From Thermoplasmata archaeon (lineage in GTDB: Archaea > Thermoplasmatota > Thermoplasmata > Lutacidiplasmatales > UBA184), in NCBI GenBank assembly GCA_021826685.1, contig JAKAYT010000012.1:1-35648 (forward strand): a stretch of 35,648 bases of DNA, read 5' to 3'. Below, in pieces: positions 15,310 to 22,871 of this stretch. The position numbers were made by a program, and so were the translations under genes. The notes under the pieces are model-generated. The model worked only from the letters and a program-made list of their open reading frames with translations, searched no databases and had not been told where the DNA came from. Every line of letters starts with the position of its first letter. The first letter of the stretch is position 1.

Positions 15310-15658
15310 TCGCGACGGCACCCTTCCCCCCTCCGGTGCAGGGGACGAGTGATCGGGGCTAAGCCACTCCGGCCGAGGGGTCGCGAAACGCTCCGTCACG
15401 AGAGCGTTTGCGCCGGCCGCGACAGGCCCCCATCGGCAGGCCGCGGTGTTTCGGCCGGCCGAGTCGCCTCCGCCGACACGAGGACGGGACCGATCGGTGC
15501 GTGCGAAGTGGTCCGGTGAACTCGGCTCTCGCCCATCTGGCTCAAAAGATGCGGTAGGGAGTGCATCGATCCCTCGAGCGATCGCATCGCGACGGGGGCT
15601 AGTCCCGGACGCCCCGCGAACGCTCACCGCCCGTGGGCACGCGGGGTGGGGAATCCGG
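15310..15658. other. Gene-free stretch with two hairpins
   Basis: No protein-like reading is visible on either strand between the exporter promoter and the end of the decarboxylase gene. Two hairpins stand out: a 5-bp stem of CCCCT and AGGGG at 15328-15344, and an 8-bp perfect stem of AAACGCTC and GAGCGTTT with an 8-base loop at 15386-15409. If the right arm of the inverted repeat at 15302-15309 acts as a TATA box, a plus-strand RNA would start near 15330, at the first hairpin. No known RNA family is recognised. Confidence 0.35.
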
Positions 15659-16675
15659 CTAGATCGGGTGTGCCGCCGCGCCTGCGGAGAGCTCCAGCGT
15701 GCGCCGGACCCCGGGGATCCGACGCAATCGCCGACGGATCGCTGCCGCCTCGCCGGCGAGCGCGAAGACGTGCACGTGCGCCCCAGCGTCGTGCGTGTAG
15801 GCCGCAATGGGCCGCCCGGCCGCGTCGTTCAGCGATCGTACCTCGGCGAGAACGGCCCGGGAGGAGGCGGTCAGGTAGTCCAGCGAAGGGACCGTGGTCT
15901 CGCACACCGAGCGGAAGCTGTCGCACTCTTCCATGATCAGCGGGAACAGCGTTCGAGCGTCGCGGAGGGAGATCGCCCGTCGGATACGAGCGAGGCGTCC
16001 CGGTATCTCGCGCAGGCGTTCGTGGTAGTACGGGCTCGTGCGGACCGTCGATTGCATCGCCTCCGCGGATCGAGTCTTCTTGGACGGAGCATCGTCGATG
16101 AGCACCACTACGTCTCGGAAGCTCGGCCAATGCCGGGGACCGGCGATCGGATGCGCGTAGCAATCGCGCCCGTCCGGCCGCGTCCCCGCGCGCCACTCCA
16201 CGAACCCTCCGAAGATCGATCGGGACGCGCTTCCCGAGCCGAGGCGGGCCAACTGAGAAAGGGCGCGGGGGGTCAACCGAAGGCCGGCGGCACTCGCCCC
16301 GGCACCCGCGAGCGCCGCGAACCCACTCGCGCTGCTCGCGAGCCCACTGGCCGTGGGAAAGTTGTTCGACGAGCGGATCTCCGCGAAGCTGGTGACGCCC
16401 GAGCGCTCGCGCACGTAATCCAGGAACCGGGAGGCATCCGCTCGCGCGGGACCGTCGATCCTCTCGCCGTTGAGGATCAGCTCGTCCCTCTCCTGCATCG
16501 GGTCGAAGCACACTGCCGTGCGGGTGCGCATGCGATCGAGCGTGAGGCTGAGCGAGGAATTGTACGGGAGACCGCGCGCCGGATCGCGCATCCCCCAGTA
16601 CTTCACCAAGGCGATGTTCGGTGCCGCTTCGAAGACCGCTCGCCCCTTTCCGTGGTGCGCCACGCCGCGCGACAT
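15659..16675 (-). CDS. Mevalonate-pathway decarboxylase (diphosphomevalonate or 3,5-bisphosphomevalonate decarboxylase)
   Basis: A 338-residue GHMP-fold enzyme of archaeal isoprenoid synthesis, making isopentenyl (di)phosphate by phosphorylation or elimination with loss of CO2. The family motifs are PNIALVKYWG (19-28), NSSLSLTL (39-46), the ATP loop FPTASGLASSASGFAAL (106-122) and SGSASRSIFGGFVEW. The decarboxylase triad is intact: Lys25, Arg152 and Asp296 (in THDAG). Mevalonate 3-kinases of Thermoplasma are reported to lack this triad, so a decarboxylase is favoured. Which phosphate form is used cannot be told. ATG 16675 is the listed start; GTG 16663 fits the promoter spacing better and would remove 4 residues. 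Confidence 0.88.
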   Translation of the reverse strand: MSRGVAHHGKGRAVFEAAPNIALVKYWGMRDPARGLPYNSSLSLTLDRMRTRTAVCFDPMQERDELILNGERIDGPARADASRFLDYVRERSGVTSFAEIRSSNNFPTASGLASSASGFAALAGAGASAAGLRLTPRALSQLARLGSGSASRSIFGGFVEWRAGTRPDGRDCYAHPIAGPRHWPSFRDVVVLIDDAPSKKTRSAEAMQSTVRTSPYYHERLREIPGRLARIRRAISLRDARTLFPLIMEECDSFRSVCETTVPSLDYLTASSRAVLAEVRSLNDAAGRPIAAYTHDAGAHVHVFALAGEAAAIRRRLRRIPGVRRTLELSAGAAAHPI

Positions 16676-16686
16676 CCCCCATCGGT

Positions 16687-16694
16687 CTTATTTT
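16687..16694. promoter_or_regulatory. Shared TATA element of divergent leaderless genes
   Basis: CTTATTTT (AAAATAAG on the minus strand) is the only AT-rich word between the two genes. Its centre is 25 bases from GTG 16715 on the plus strand and 27 bases from GTG 16663 on the minus strand, so it could direct leaderless transcription both ways. Confidence 0.5.
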
Positions 16695-16714
16695 CCGCCT
16701 CCCCTCCCCCCACC

Positions 16715-17230
16715 GTGGCGAACCCGCCCGCATCCCAAGAACCCCGGCCCCGCCACGCCCCCCGGAACCTCGCGATCGCCAATCGGATGCGGGGGTTCCA
16801 CCATGCGGTCGGGTTCACGATCGACCCGGCCCGCAGCGGCGAGGGCTACTGCACCGTGATCGGAACGATCCGAGAGATGCACCTGAACATCAACCGCATC
16901 GTGCACGGTGGCGTGTACGCGACGATCCTCGACACGGCGATGGGCGGCGCCGTGGTCACGACTCTCGGTGATGGCGAGACAACCGCGACCACGTCGCTGT
17001 ACCTGGAGTTCCTACGCTCGACGGGATTGGGGACGAAGATCGTCGCGCGAGGGGACATCCTGCGGCGCGGGCGGCACCTCGCGTTCGTACGGGGAGAGCT
17101 CAGCGATTCCGACGGCCGGCTCCTGAGCCAGGCCCACGGGACCTGGTACATCTGGTCCACCGAATCGGCCCCGATCAGCCGGGCGGTACCGAAGCGCCGA
17201 AGCGCCGGCGGAACTTCTCGGCGATCGTGA
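16715..17230 (+). CDS. PaaI-like hotdog-fold acyl-CoA thioesterase
   Basis: A 171-residue hotdog protein that would hydrolyse a CoA thioester in the cytoplasm. The central helix motif NRIVHGGVYATILDTAMGGA holds His64-Gly-Gly and Asp73, the PaaI/YdiI-type active-site arrangement, followed by TTSLYLEFLRS and later GRLLSQAHGTWYIW. The first 20 residues are proline- and arginine-rich and not conserved. GTG 16715 is chosen because a TATA element lies 25 bases upstream. The last 56 bases overlap the 3' end of the M1 peptidase gene on the other strand. PaaI-type enzymes clear stalled aromatic CoA esters in phenylacetate breakdown; a link to the PaaA-like gene 4 kb away is only a guess. Confidence 0.88.
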   Translation: MANPPASQEPRPRHAPRNLAIANRMRGFHHAVGFTIDPARSGEGYCTVIGTIREMHLNINRIVHGGVYATILDTAMGGAVVTTLGDGETTATTSLYLEFLRSTGLGTKIVARGDILRRGRHLAFVRGELSDSDGRLLSQAHGTWYIWSTESAPISRAVPKRRSAGGTSRRS

Positions 17231-19628
17231 GCATCTCGAGCCCCTGATCGATCCCTCTCTTCCCCTCGGGGAACGGATGTTCCGAGAAGTAGGCGCGTAG
17301 CGGATCCGGGTTCCGCAACCCGAGCGGAGGGATCGCGAGGCGCATCGTCTCCGCGAGTAAGGCGGATCCACGGAAGCTTGCGGCGAGCTCCTCCCCGTGG
17401 CGGGAAAGCCATTGCCACGTGGCGTCTCGCGCCACCGGATTGCGCGCGGCCTCGATGACGACCGTCGGTACGTGCCCCCGACCGATGATTCGGCCCGCGA
17501 GGGTGTCGTCCAAGAGGCGCGTCACCTCGGCCGGGTCCGACATCCAGGCGAGCCCGGTGGCGAGGCGGAACGCTTCTCCATCCGGCGGGTGGCGATCGAG
17601 CCGGCGACGCAGCTCGTCCCGGGCTAGGCCCGGGTCCGTTCGAGCGCGTCCGATCGCTACCGCCTCCCGCATCTCCGGGTCGAGCCTCTCCCACGCCACG
17701 AACAGCTCGGAGACCTCCCGGGCGAATCCCGCATCGACCCGGACCCGCGAGCCGGCGATACGCTCGCGCAGCACGCGGTTCCCAGGAACCTCCCCTGGAG
17801 TCGCCTGGGGTCCGATTCGCTGGAACTGGACCGCGAGATACGACCGGGCGAGATTCGTGACGAGCGGGACGTCGTACGCCCACTCTACAAGGCCGACCAA
17901 CTGGGTGCGGACGAGGTCCACGAGCGAAGGTTCCGGGGATTCGTGGATCCCGGAAACGAACGCCGCGTAGCGCTCGAACGGGACGTCTCCGCTCACCACG
18001 AACGCGCCGAGGTCGGCGAGCAGGCTCCATCGATCGCCGACCGAGAGACGGGAGAACGACCGGCGGAGACGGTCGTAGAGCTCGTCGTCGTACCGGACCC
18101 GGTAGAAACCGCACGCCTCCGGGTTCAGGTGGATCACCGCGTCGGTCGCGCCCGGGATCGTCCGTCGTTCGGTATCGAACCGGTACCGCTCGACCGCCCC
18201 GCCCCGCCGCACTCGCAGCGGGATTGGCCAGAGGGTCGGTTCCGCTCGGGGCGCGAAGAGGAATCGTCGCTGGACGACCTCGAGTCCCGACGGACCCAGG
18301 CGCGCCTCGACCACCGGATGGCCCGGCCGTTGGATCCAGGGCCCGGCGATCTCGGCGATCGGTTCTCCACTCGCTCCCGAGAGAGCCTCCCACAGGTCCG
18401 CCGTGGCGGCGGTGCCATTCGCGTGGGCGTTGAGGTAGTTCACGACCCCCTGCCGGAATATTTCTTCGCCGACGTAGGTCTCGAGCATGCGCAGCACGCT
18501 CGCGCCCTTCCCGTAGGTGATCGAGGAGTCGTAGACGTCCCCGGCCGTTTCGGAAGGATTACCGGGAGGAGCGACCGCCGGCGCGCTGGCGAGGCTATCG
18601 CTCGAGAGTCCCTGCGCCGTCCAGCGGGAGCGGAAGTCATCCCAGGGCTCTTGCGAGGGATCGACGCGGTCGACGGTGGCGTAGCCGACGAGCGTGGCGA
18701 AGCTCTCGTTGAGCCAGACATCGTCCCACCACTGCATCGTGACGAGGTCGCCGAACCACTGATGCGCGAATTCGTGGGCGACCGTAATGAAGACAAAGCG
18801 CCGGTCAAACTCTCCGGTCCGCTCGTCGACCAGGAGTTGCCTCTCCTGGAACGTGATCGCGCCCCAGTTCTCCATGGCCCCCCACGCCAGTTCGCCGACC
18901 GCGATGAGGTCGAGCTTGGCCAGGGGGTAGGGGATCTCGTAGTATCGCTCGTAGGACCGGAGGAGGGGTCCCGCGATCCCCAGGGCGAACCGGCCCGAGC
19001 CGGAGCGACCGGGGCTCGTCACTACGGAGATCGTGGTGGTCCCGGAGCGATCCGAGATCCGTTCGAATTTCCCGACGCCCAGATAGAACAGGTACGTGGC
19101 CATGGGAGGGGTTCGGGCGAAGGTCCAGCGACGGCGGCCTCCCTCCCCTTCCACCGAGGTCGCTACGGTATTCGCAACCACCTCCTCCTCGGCGTCGACG
19201 CTCACCGTCAGGGAAAATCGAGCCTTGCGATCGGGCCGGTCGATGCACGGGAAAATCCTGCGTGCACCCGTTGCGGCGCACTGGCTCGTCAGTACATGGC
19301 TCTCCCCCGAATGGCTCCGGTAGAGGCCGATCATCGCCTGGGGCTCGACGGCGCCGCGGAACCGAACATGGACCTTCGCGTTCGGGCGGCCTCGGCCCAG
19401 GGGCACCCGGACCTTCTCGGCCGACGGGTCGGGTGTCGCAGCCACGAGCTCCCCATCGACGAGAACCTGATCGAGTTCGAGTCCCACCGAGTTCAGTTCG
19501 AGCACCGGGGGGGCGGGCCGTATCTCGAACTCATTCGTTCCGGTCCAAGATCCGGCCGAAAAGTCGATGTCGAGGGTCAGTCGGTACTCCTCGACGTTGG
19601 GAACTTCGGATAGGGGGCTCGGGGACAT
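17175..19628 (-). CDS. M1 aminopeptidase, tricorn-interacting-factor F2/F3-like
   Basis: An 817-residue zinc aminopeptidase that trims peptides from the N-terminus, in Thermoplasma working downstream of the proteasome and tricorn protease. The exopeptidase motif GAMENWG is near residue 252 and the zinc site is HEFAH (His285, Glu286, His289) with Glu308 18 residues later in WLNESFA. A conserved tyrosine region TYGKGASVLRML follows. The length and the large C-terminal alpha domain (about 500-817) match F2/F3 and eukaryotic ERAP-type enzymes. ATG 19628 is preferred to GTG 19634. A TATA box about 70-80 bases upstream suggests a 45-base leader. The 3' end overlaps the thioesterase gene. Confidence 0.95.
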   Translation of the reverse strand: MSPSPLSEVPNVEEYRLTLDIDFSAGSWTGTNEFEIRPAPPVLELNSVGLELDQVLVDGELVAATPDPSAEKVRVPLGRGRPNAKVHVRFRGAVEPQAMIGLYRSHSGESHVLTSQCAATGARRIFPCIDRPDRKARFSLTVSVDAEEEVVANTVATSVEGEGGRRRWTFARTPPMATYLFYLGVGKFERISDRSGTTTISVVTSPGRSGSGRFALGIAGPLLRSYERYYEIPYPLAKLDLIAVGELAWGAMENWGAITFQERQLLVDERTGEFDRRFVFITVAHEFAHQWFGDLVTMQWWDDVWLNESFATLVGYATVDRVDPSQEPWDDFRSRWTAQGLSSDSLASAPAVAPPGNPSETAGDVYDSSITYGKGASVLRMLETYVGEEIFRQGVVNYLNAHANGTAATADLWEALSGASGEPIAEIAGPWIQRPGHPVVEARLGPSGLEVVQRRFLFAPRAEPTLWPIPLRVRRGGAVERYRFDTERRTIPGATDAVIHLNPEACGFYRVRYDDELYDRLRRSFSRLSVGDRWSLLADLGAFVVSGDVPFERYAAFVSGIHESPEPSLVDLVRTQLVGLVEWAYDVPLVTNLARSYLAVQFQRIGPQATPGEVPGNRVLRERIAGSRVRVDAGFAREVSELFVAWERLDPEMREAVAIGRARTDPGLARDELRRRLDRHPPDGEAFRLATGLAWMSDPAEVTRLLDDTLAGRIIGRGHVPTVVIEAARNPVARDATWQWLSRHGEELAASFRGSALLAETMRLAIPPLGLRNPDPLRAYFSEHPFPEGKRGIDQGLEMLTIAEKFRRRFGASVPPG

Positions 19629-19700
19629 GCGCACCGTTGTTTCGACCCCGGCGAAGCGCGAACTCCCTCCGGTGTCGGATCGCCGCCGCGAGACTCTCTC

Positions 19701-19710
19701 TCAATTATAG
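19701..19710 (-). promoter_or_regulatory. TATA box of the M1 peptidase gene
   Basis: The minus strand reads CTATAATTGA, the clearest AT-rich word upstream of this gene. Transcription would begin near 19679, leaving a leader of about 45-50 bases. Confidence 0.5.
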
Positions 19711-19812
19711 GCGGAGCGCCCGGTAACCGACCGAACTTACCGGGGCTCGGATCGAGATCTGGCGAGGACCTTACCCGGAGCGATGGGTGTCGAGCTCCCC
19801 CATCCGCCGGGG

Positions 19813-19820
19813 TTAAATAT
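19813..19820 (+). promoter_or_regulatory. TATA box of 5S rRNA
   Basis: TTAAATAT is centred about 24 bases before the first base of the 5S rRNA, the expected spacing for an independent promoter. Confidence 0.75.
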
Positions 19821-19840
19821 CACACTCGAGTCCGACCGAA

Positions 19841-19966
19841 CGGCTGACGGCCAAAGCGGTGGGGAAACACCCGGTCCCATTCCGAACCCGGCAGTTAAGC
19901 CCACTGGCGTTCCGCGCGGTACTGAAGTGCGCGAGCCTACGGGAACCGCGGAAAGCTGTCAGCCTC
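19841..19966 (+). rRNA. rrf: 5S ribosomal RNA
   Basis: The sequence has the 5S core: GGCCAAAGCGGTGGGGAAAC, then CCCATTCCGAACCCGGCAGT and the downstream TTAAGCCCACTGGCG segment. Helix I is closed by GGCTGAC (19842-19848) with GTCAGCC (19958-19964). It has its own TATA box and no 16S or 23S gene within reach, so it is unlinked. Ends are accurate to a few bases. Confidence 0.95.
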
Positions 19967-19996
19967 CGGGACCGGACTTCCGCATCGCACGGTTTC

Positions 19997-20004
19997 TCAA
20001 ATAG
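19997..20004 (+). promoter_or_regulatory. TATA-like element of the membrane protein gene after 5S
   Basis: TCAAATAG is centred 27-28 bases before ATG 20028. It supports ATG 20028 over the in-frame GTG at 20016 and suggests transcription separate from 5S. Confidence 0.5.
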
Positions 20005-20027
20005 CTCTGGGCCCCGTGAGAGTAGGG

Positions 20028-20801
20028 ATGACAGCAGTAGTACCCCCTCCTCACCCGGCATGGAAACGCGGTACGCAGTGGCTCTCCGCGGGCGGGCTCT
20101 TGGGGGCCGTCGGCGGGCTCGTCGCCCTCGGGCTGCCCATCACCTTCGTGTATCTCGCGAAGTATAACCCCGGTGGCTTCTTCGTCTTCGCGCCCGCACT
20201 CGTCCAGTTGACGAGCGTCGTCGTGCTCGTGGGCAGCGTCCTCGTCATGGCGTCGTTCTTCTGCTACTCTTGGTCCTACTCCGTGCTCCGCAGGGCGCAC
20301 CATGGGTTCTGGGGCCCCTACATCCTCTATTTCATCGGATCGAGCGGCCTCATCCTGATCGCCGTCGCGGCTGCGTTCGCGACCGGGGGACCCGCAGCGC
20401 TCGAGGCGTGTGTCAAGGGCTCCTATTCGAACGCCCTCTCGTGCATCGACTCGGCGAGCCCGATCGTGGCGTATGCCGGCACGCTGGGTTTCTGGCTCGG
20501 ATGGGTTGGCGGCATCGGACTCGCGGTGGGTCTCTTCCTCGCGTCGAGATCGTTCCGGTCGGTGGGCTACAGGGCGGCCGGCGCCCTCTACGCGCTCCTG
20601 TTGGTGGTCCTCGTGGGACCGTTCGTGGGCCTCCTCTATCCCGTGCCCTACGTGACCTATCTCCTCGCGGCCGTCCCTGTTCTGGCGATTCTCGCGCCGG
20701 CCCTCGTGGTCGGCGCACGTCCTACGATTCCCGCGTCCGTGGTCTCCCCGGAGCCCGGTGCGCCACCCACTTCCGGCCTTCGGGAGGGTCCGGACCGCTG
20801 A
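20028..20801 (+). CDS. Polytopic membrane protein of unknown function
   Basis: A 257-residue protein with about seven hydrophobic segments spread from residue 20 to 240 and short loops, so an integral membrane protein. The N-terminus (MTAVVPPPHPAWKRGTQW) is short and proline-rich. One loop carries two cysteines (EACVKGS and LSCIDS) that could form an external disulfide; the C-terminal 25 residues are soluble and proline-rich. No family motif is recognised. It is flanked by 5S rRNA and endonuclease IV, neither of which suggests a role. The start is set by a TATA-like element. Confidence 0.7.
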   Translation: MTAVVPPPHPAWKRGTQWLSAGGLLGAVGGLVALGLPITFVYLAKYNPGGFFVFAPALVQLTSVVVLVGSVLVMASFFCYSWSYSVLRRAHHGFWGPYILYFIGSSGLILIAVAAAFATGGPAALEACVKGSYSNALSCIDSASPIVAYAGTLGFWLGWVGGIGLAVGLFLASRSFRSVGYRAAGALYALLLVVLVGPFVGLLYPVPYVTYLLAAVPVLAILAPALVVGARPTIPASVVSPEPGAPPTSGLREGPDR

Positions 20802-20840
20802 ATCGGCAACCCTATCTCGCCGTTCGCGGGTCGGGTTCGG

Positions 20841-21746
20841 GTGTACCTCGGAGCTCACCTTGGAATTGCCCAAGGCTTGGACGTCGCCGCTGCGGAAGCC
20901 GAGCGGATCGGCTGCGAATCGCTGCAGATCTTCGCCAAAAGTCCTCAGATGTGGAAGGGCCCGCCGATCTCGCTCGAGGCTGCCGCCGGGTTTCGCGCCG
21001 CGGTCGTGGCCCACCACCTGAGAGCGACCGCCGTGCATCACGGGTACCTTCTCAACCTCGCCCACCCCTCCGACGCGCGTCGCGCGCAATCCGAGCGGGC
21101 CTTCCGGGACGAGCTCGACCGGGCGGAGCTGCTCGGGGTGGACGCGCTGATCTTCCACCCCGGCGCGCATCTGGGCTCCGGCGTGGAAGCCGGGGTGGCT
21201 CGAATCGCGGACGCGTTGAACGCCGCGATCGCCGCCACGCCCACCTACCGAGTGCGCGCCCTGCTCGAGAATTCGGCAGGACAAGGCACCACGGTCGGCT
21301 CGAGATTCGAGGAGCTCGCGGAGGTTCTGGACCGCGTCTCGAGACCAGATCGGGTGGGCGTGACCCTCGACACCTGCCATCTCTTCGCCGCGGGGTTCGA
21401 CTTCCGCACACCGGAGGGGTACGGCGAGATGATGGACCACGTTCGAGGGACGATCCGCATCGAGCGCGTGCGCGCCTTTCACCTCAACGACTCGAAGTCC
21501 GATCTCGGTGCGCATCTCGATCGTCACGAGAACATCGGAGCCGGCAAGATCGGACGGGAGGCGTTCCGCGCTCTCATCAACGACCCGCGCTGGGCCGCCG
21601 TCCCGGGATTCCTCGAAACCCCGCTGGACGACGACGATTACGTCCGCTACGCGCGAGACCTGCAGACGCTCCGCTCGCTCCGGAGCCGGCCGCGGAAGAC
21701 GGCCGCGCGACGCTCTCGCCCTCGACGCGCCTCAACCATCAAATAG
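20841..21746 (+). CDS. nfo: Endonuclease IV (AP endonuclease)
   Basis: A 301-residue TIM-barrel DNA repair enzyme that cuts the backbone 5' to abasic sites using three zinc ions. It opens YLGAHLGIAQGLDVAAAEA, and the metal ligands of the family are in place: His in AVHHGYLLNLA, His in FHPGAH, Glu in LLENSAGQG, Asp and His in TLDTCHLFAAG, the FHLNDSKSDLGAHLDRHENIG cluster, and Glu in GFLETPLD. The core ends near residue 275, and a basic tail (RSRPRKTAARRSRPRR) follows, perhaps for DNA contact. GTG 20841 is the start; a weak TATA-like CCCTATCT lies about 26 bases upstream. Confidence 0.95.
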   Translation: MYLGAHLGIAQGLDVAAAEAERIGCESLQIFAKSPQMWKGPPISLEAAAGFRAAVVAHHLRATAVHHGYLLNLAHPSDARRAQSERAFRDELDRAELLGVDALIFHPGAHLGSGVEAGVARIADALNAAIAATPTYRVRALLENSAGQGTTVGSRFEELAEVLDRVSRPDRVGVTLDTCHLFAAGFDFRTPEGYGEMMDHVRGTIRIERVRAFHLNDSKSDLGAHLDRHENIGAGKIGREAFRALINDPRWAAVPGFLETPLDDDDYVRYARDLQTLRSLRSRPRKTAARRSRPRRASTIK

Positions 21747-21882
21747 ATCGCGACGCCATGCGAACGCGTCGATGGGCGTCTCGCCGATGGAGGGCACTTT
21801 CGCGGCCCATGCGACGGCCGCGAACGCCGGCGGGACCGAACGTGCGGCCTCGCCGTCGGAGGGGCGGGCCTAGGGGCGCGTC

Positions 21883-22845
21883 ATGACCGATATGGCTCCC
21901 GTGGCGAGGAAAGAGAGCCTGCGCGATGCATACGGCGAGACGCTCGTGAGCCTTGGGGAAGCGGATGCGAACCTTGTCGTGCTGGATGCGGGCCCCACGG
22001 GGTTCGTCTACTCGAGAGCGTTTGCCGCGCGATTTCCCGACCGAGCCGTCGTCGTCGACCCGACGGGTCCAACGATGATGGCGAGGGCCGCCGAACTTTC
22101 CCGTTCCACCCGCACCGTTTTCGCAAACACGTACGCCGCCCTTGCGGCCGGCCCCGCTTACGACCCGATCCGTCGATCGATATGCACGGCCCATGCGAAC
22201 GTGAAGATCGTTGCTACCCACGGCCCGACCCCCGTCGATGCGAACGGAGGAACCCCCTCCATGATGGAGGACCTCGGCCTCATGCGGGGCCTCCCCGGTA
22301 TGACGGTGATCGTGCCGGGGGACGCGCCCACCACGCGCTCCGCGGTCCGCGCGGTCGCAGGATTCCACGGGCCGGCCTATCTCCGCCTCGCGCGCGAGGA
22401 CCTTCCCACGGTCACCGACGGGACGTTCGTCATCGGCCGAGCGAATGAGCTCCGCGGCGGCTCGGACCTCACGATCATCGCGATCGGCACCCTACTGGCG
22501 CGCGCGCTGGCCGTCGCGGACGAGCTCGGGCGGGTGGGGATCTCGGCCCGCGTCCTCGACCTCGCTTCGGTCAAGCCGGTAGACATCGCCGGGCTCGTGC
22601 GAGCCGCGCGGGACACCGGCGCGATCCTAGTGCTCGAGGAGCACACAGTCGAAACGGGGATCGGAGCGCTCGTCGCCGCTACGACGAGCGAGAACTACCC
22701 GGTCCCGGTGCGCCGGGTAGGGGTCCCGGACGTCTTTGCCGAGAATGGCGAGACCGAGGCGATCCTCGACCACCTCGGACTGTCGACATCCCGCATCATG
22801 GACGAGGCGTGGGAGCTCCTCGAGCTACGGGGCAAGGTTCAGTAG
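21883..22845 (+). CDS. Transketolase C-half-like protein lacking the catalytic glutamate
   Basis: A 320-residue homologue of the separate C-terminal subunit of archaeal transketolase, with the pyrimidine-binding domain first and the C-terminal domain after about residue 190. The scaffold is well kept: [49 protein letters not shown] and [12 protein letters not shown]. Two functional motifs are lost. Where relatives have GVAEQNMIG, with the Glu that activates thiamine diphosphate, this protein reads DPTGPTMMA (Gly62 at the Glu position). The G-EDG-SHQ segment reads VDANGGTPS (118-126). No N-terminal subunit gene is nearby. It is followed by transaldolase after 26 bases. It may be inactive, regulatory, or a different enzyme. 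Confidence 0.85.
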   Translation: MTDMAPVARKESLRDAYGETLVSLGEADANLVVLDAGPTGFVYSRAFAARFPDRAVVVDPTGPTMMARAAELSRSTRTVFANTYAALAAGPAYDPIRRSICTAHANVKIVATHGPTPVDANGGTPSMMEDLGLMRGLPGMTVIVPGDAPTTRSAVRAVAGFHGPAYLRLAREDLPTVTDGTFVIGRANELRGGSDLTIIAIGTLLARALAVADELGRVGISARVLDLASVKPVDIAGLVRAARDTGAILVLEEHTVETGIGALVAATTSENYPVPVRRVGVPDVFAENGETEAILDHLGLSTSRIMDEAWELLELRGKVQ

Positions 22846-22871
22846 GGGGTCTGCGTTCGGTCGCCGATGCC

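Noticed and set aside
15446-16714. An upstream extension of the thioesterase frame by more than 400 codons
   Set aside because: It lies antisense to the decarboxylase gene and crosses the promoter. The hotdog fold starts after GTG 16715.
19959-21527. A 522-codon minus-strand frame through the 5S tail, the membrane gene and nfo
   Set aside because: It is a charged, low-complexity shadow, and nfo and the membrane protein are clear on the plus strand.
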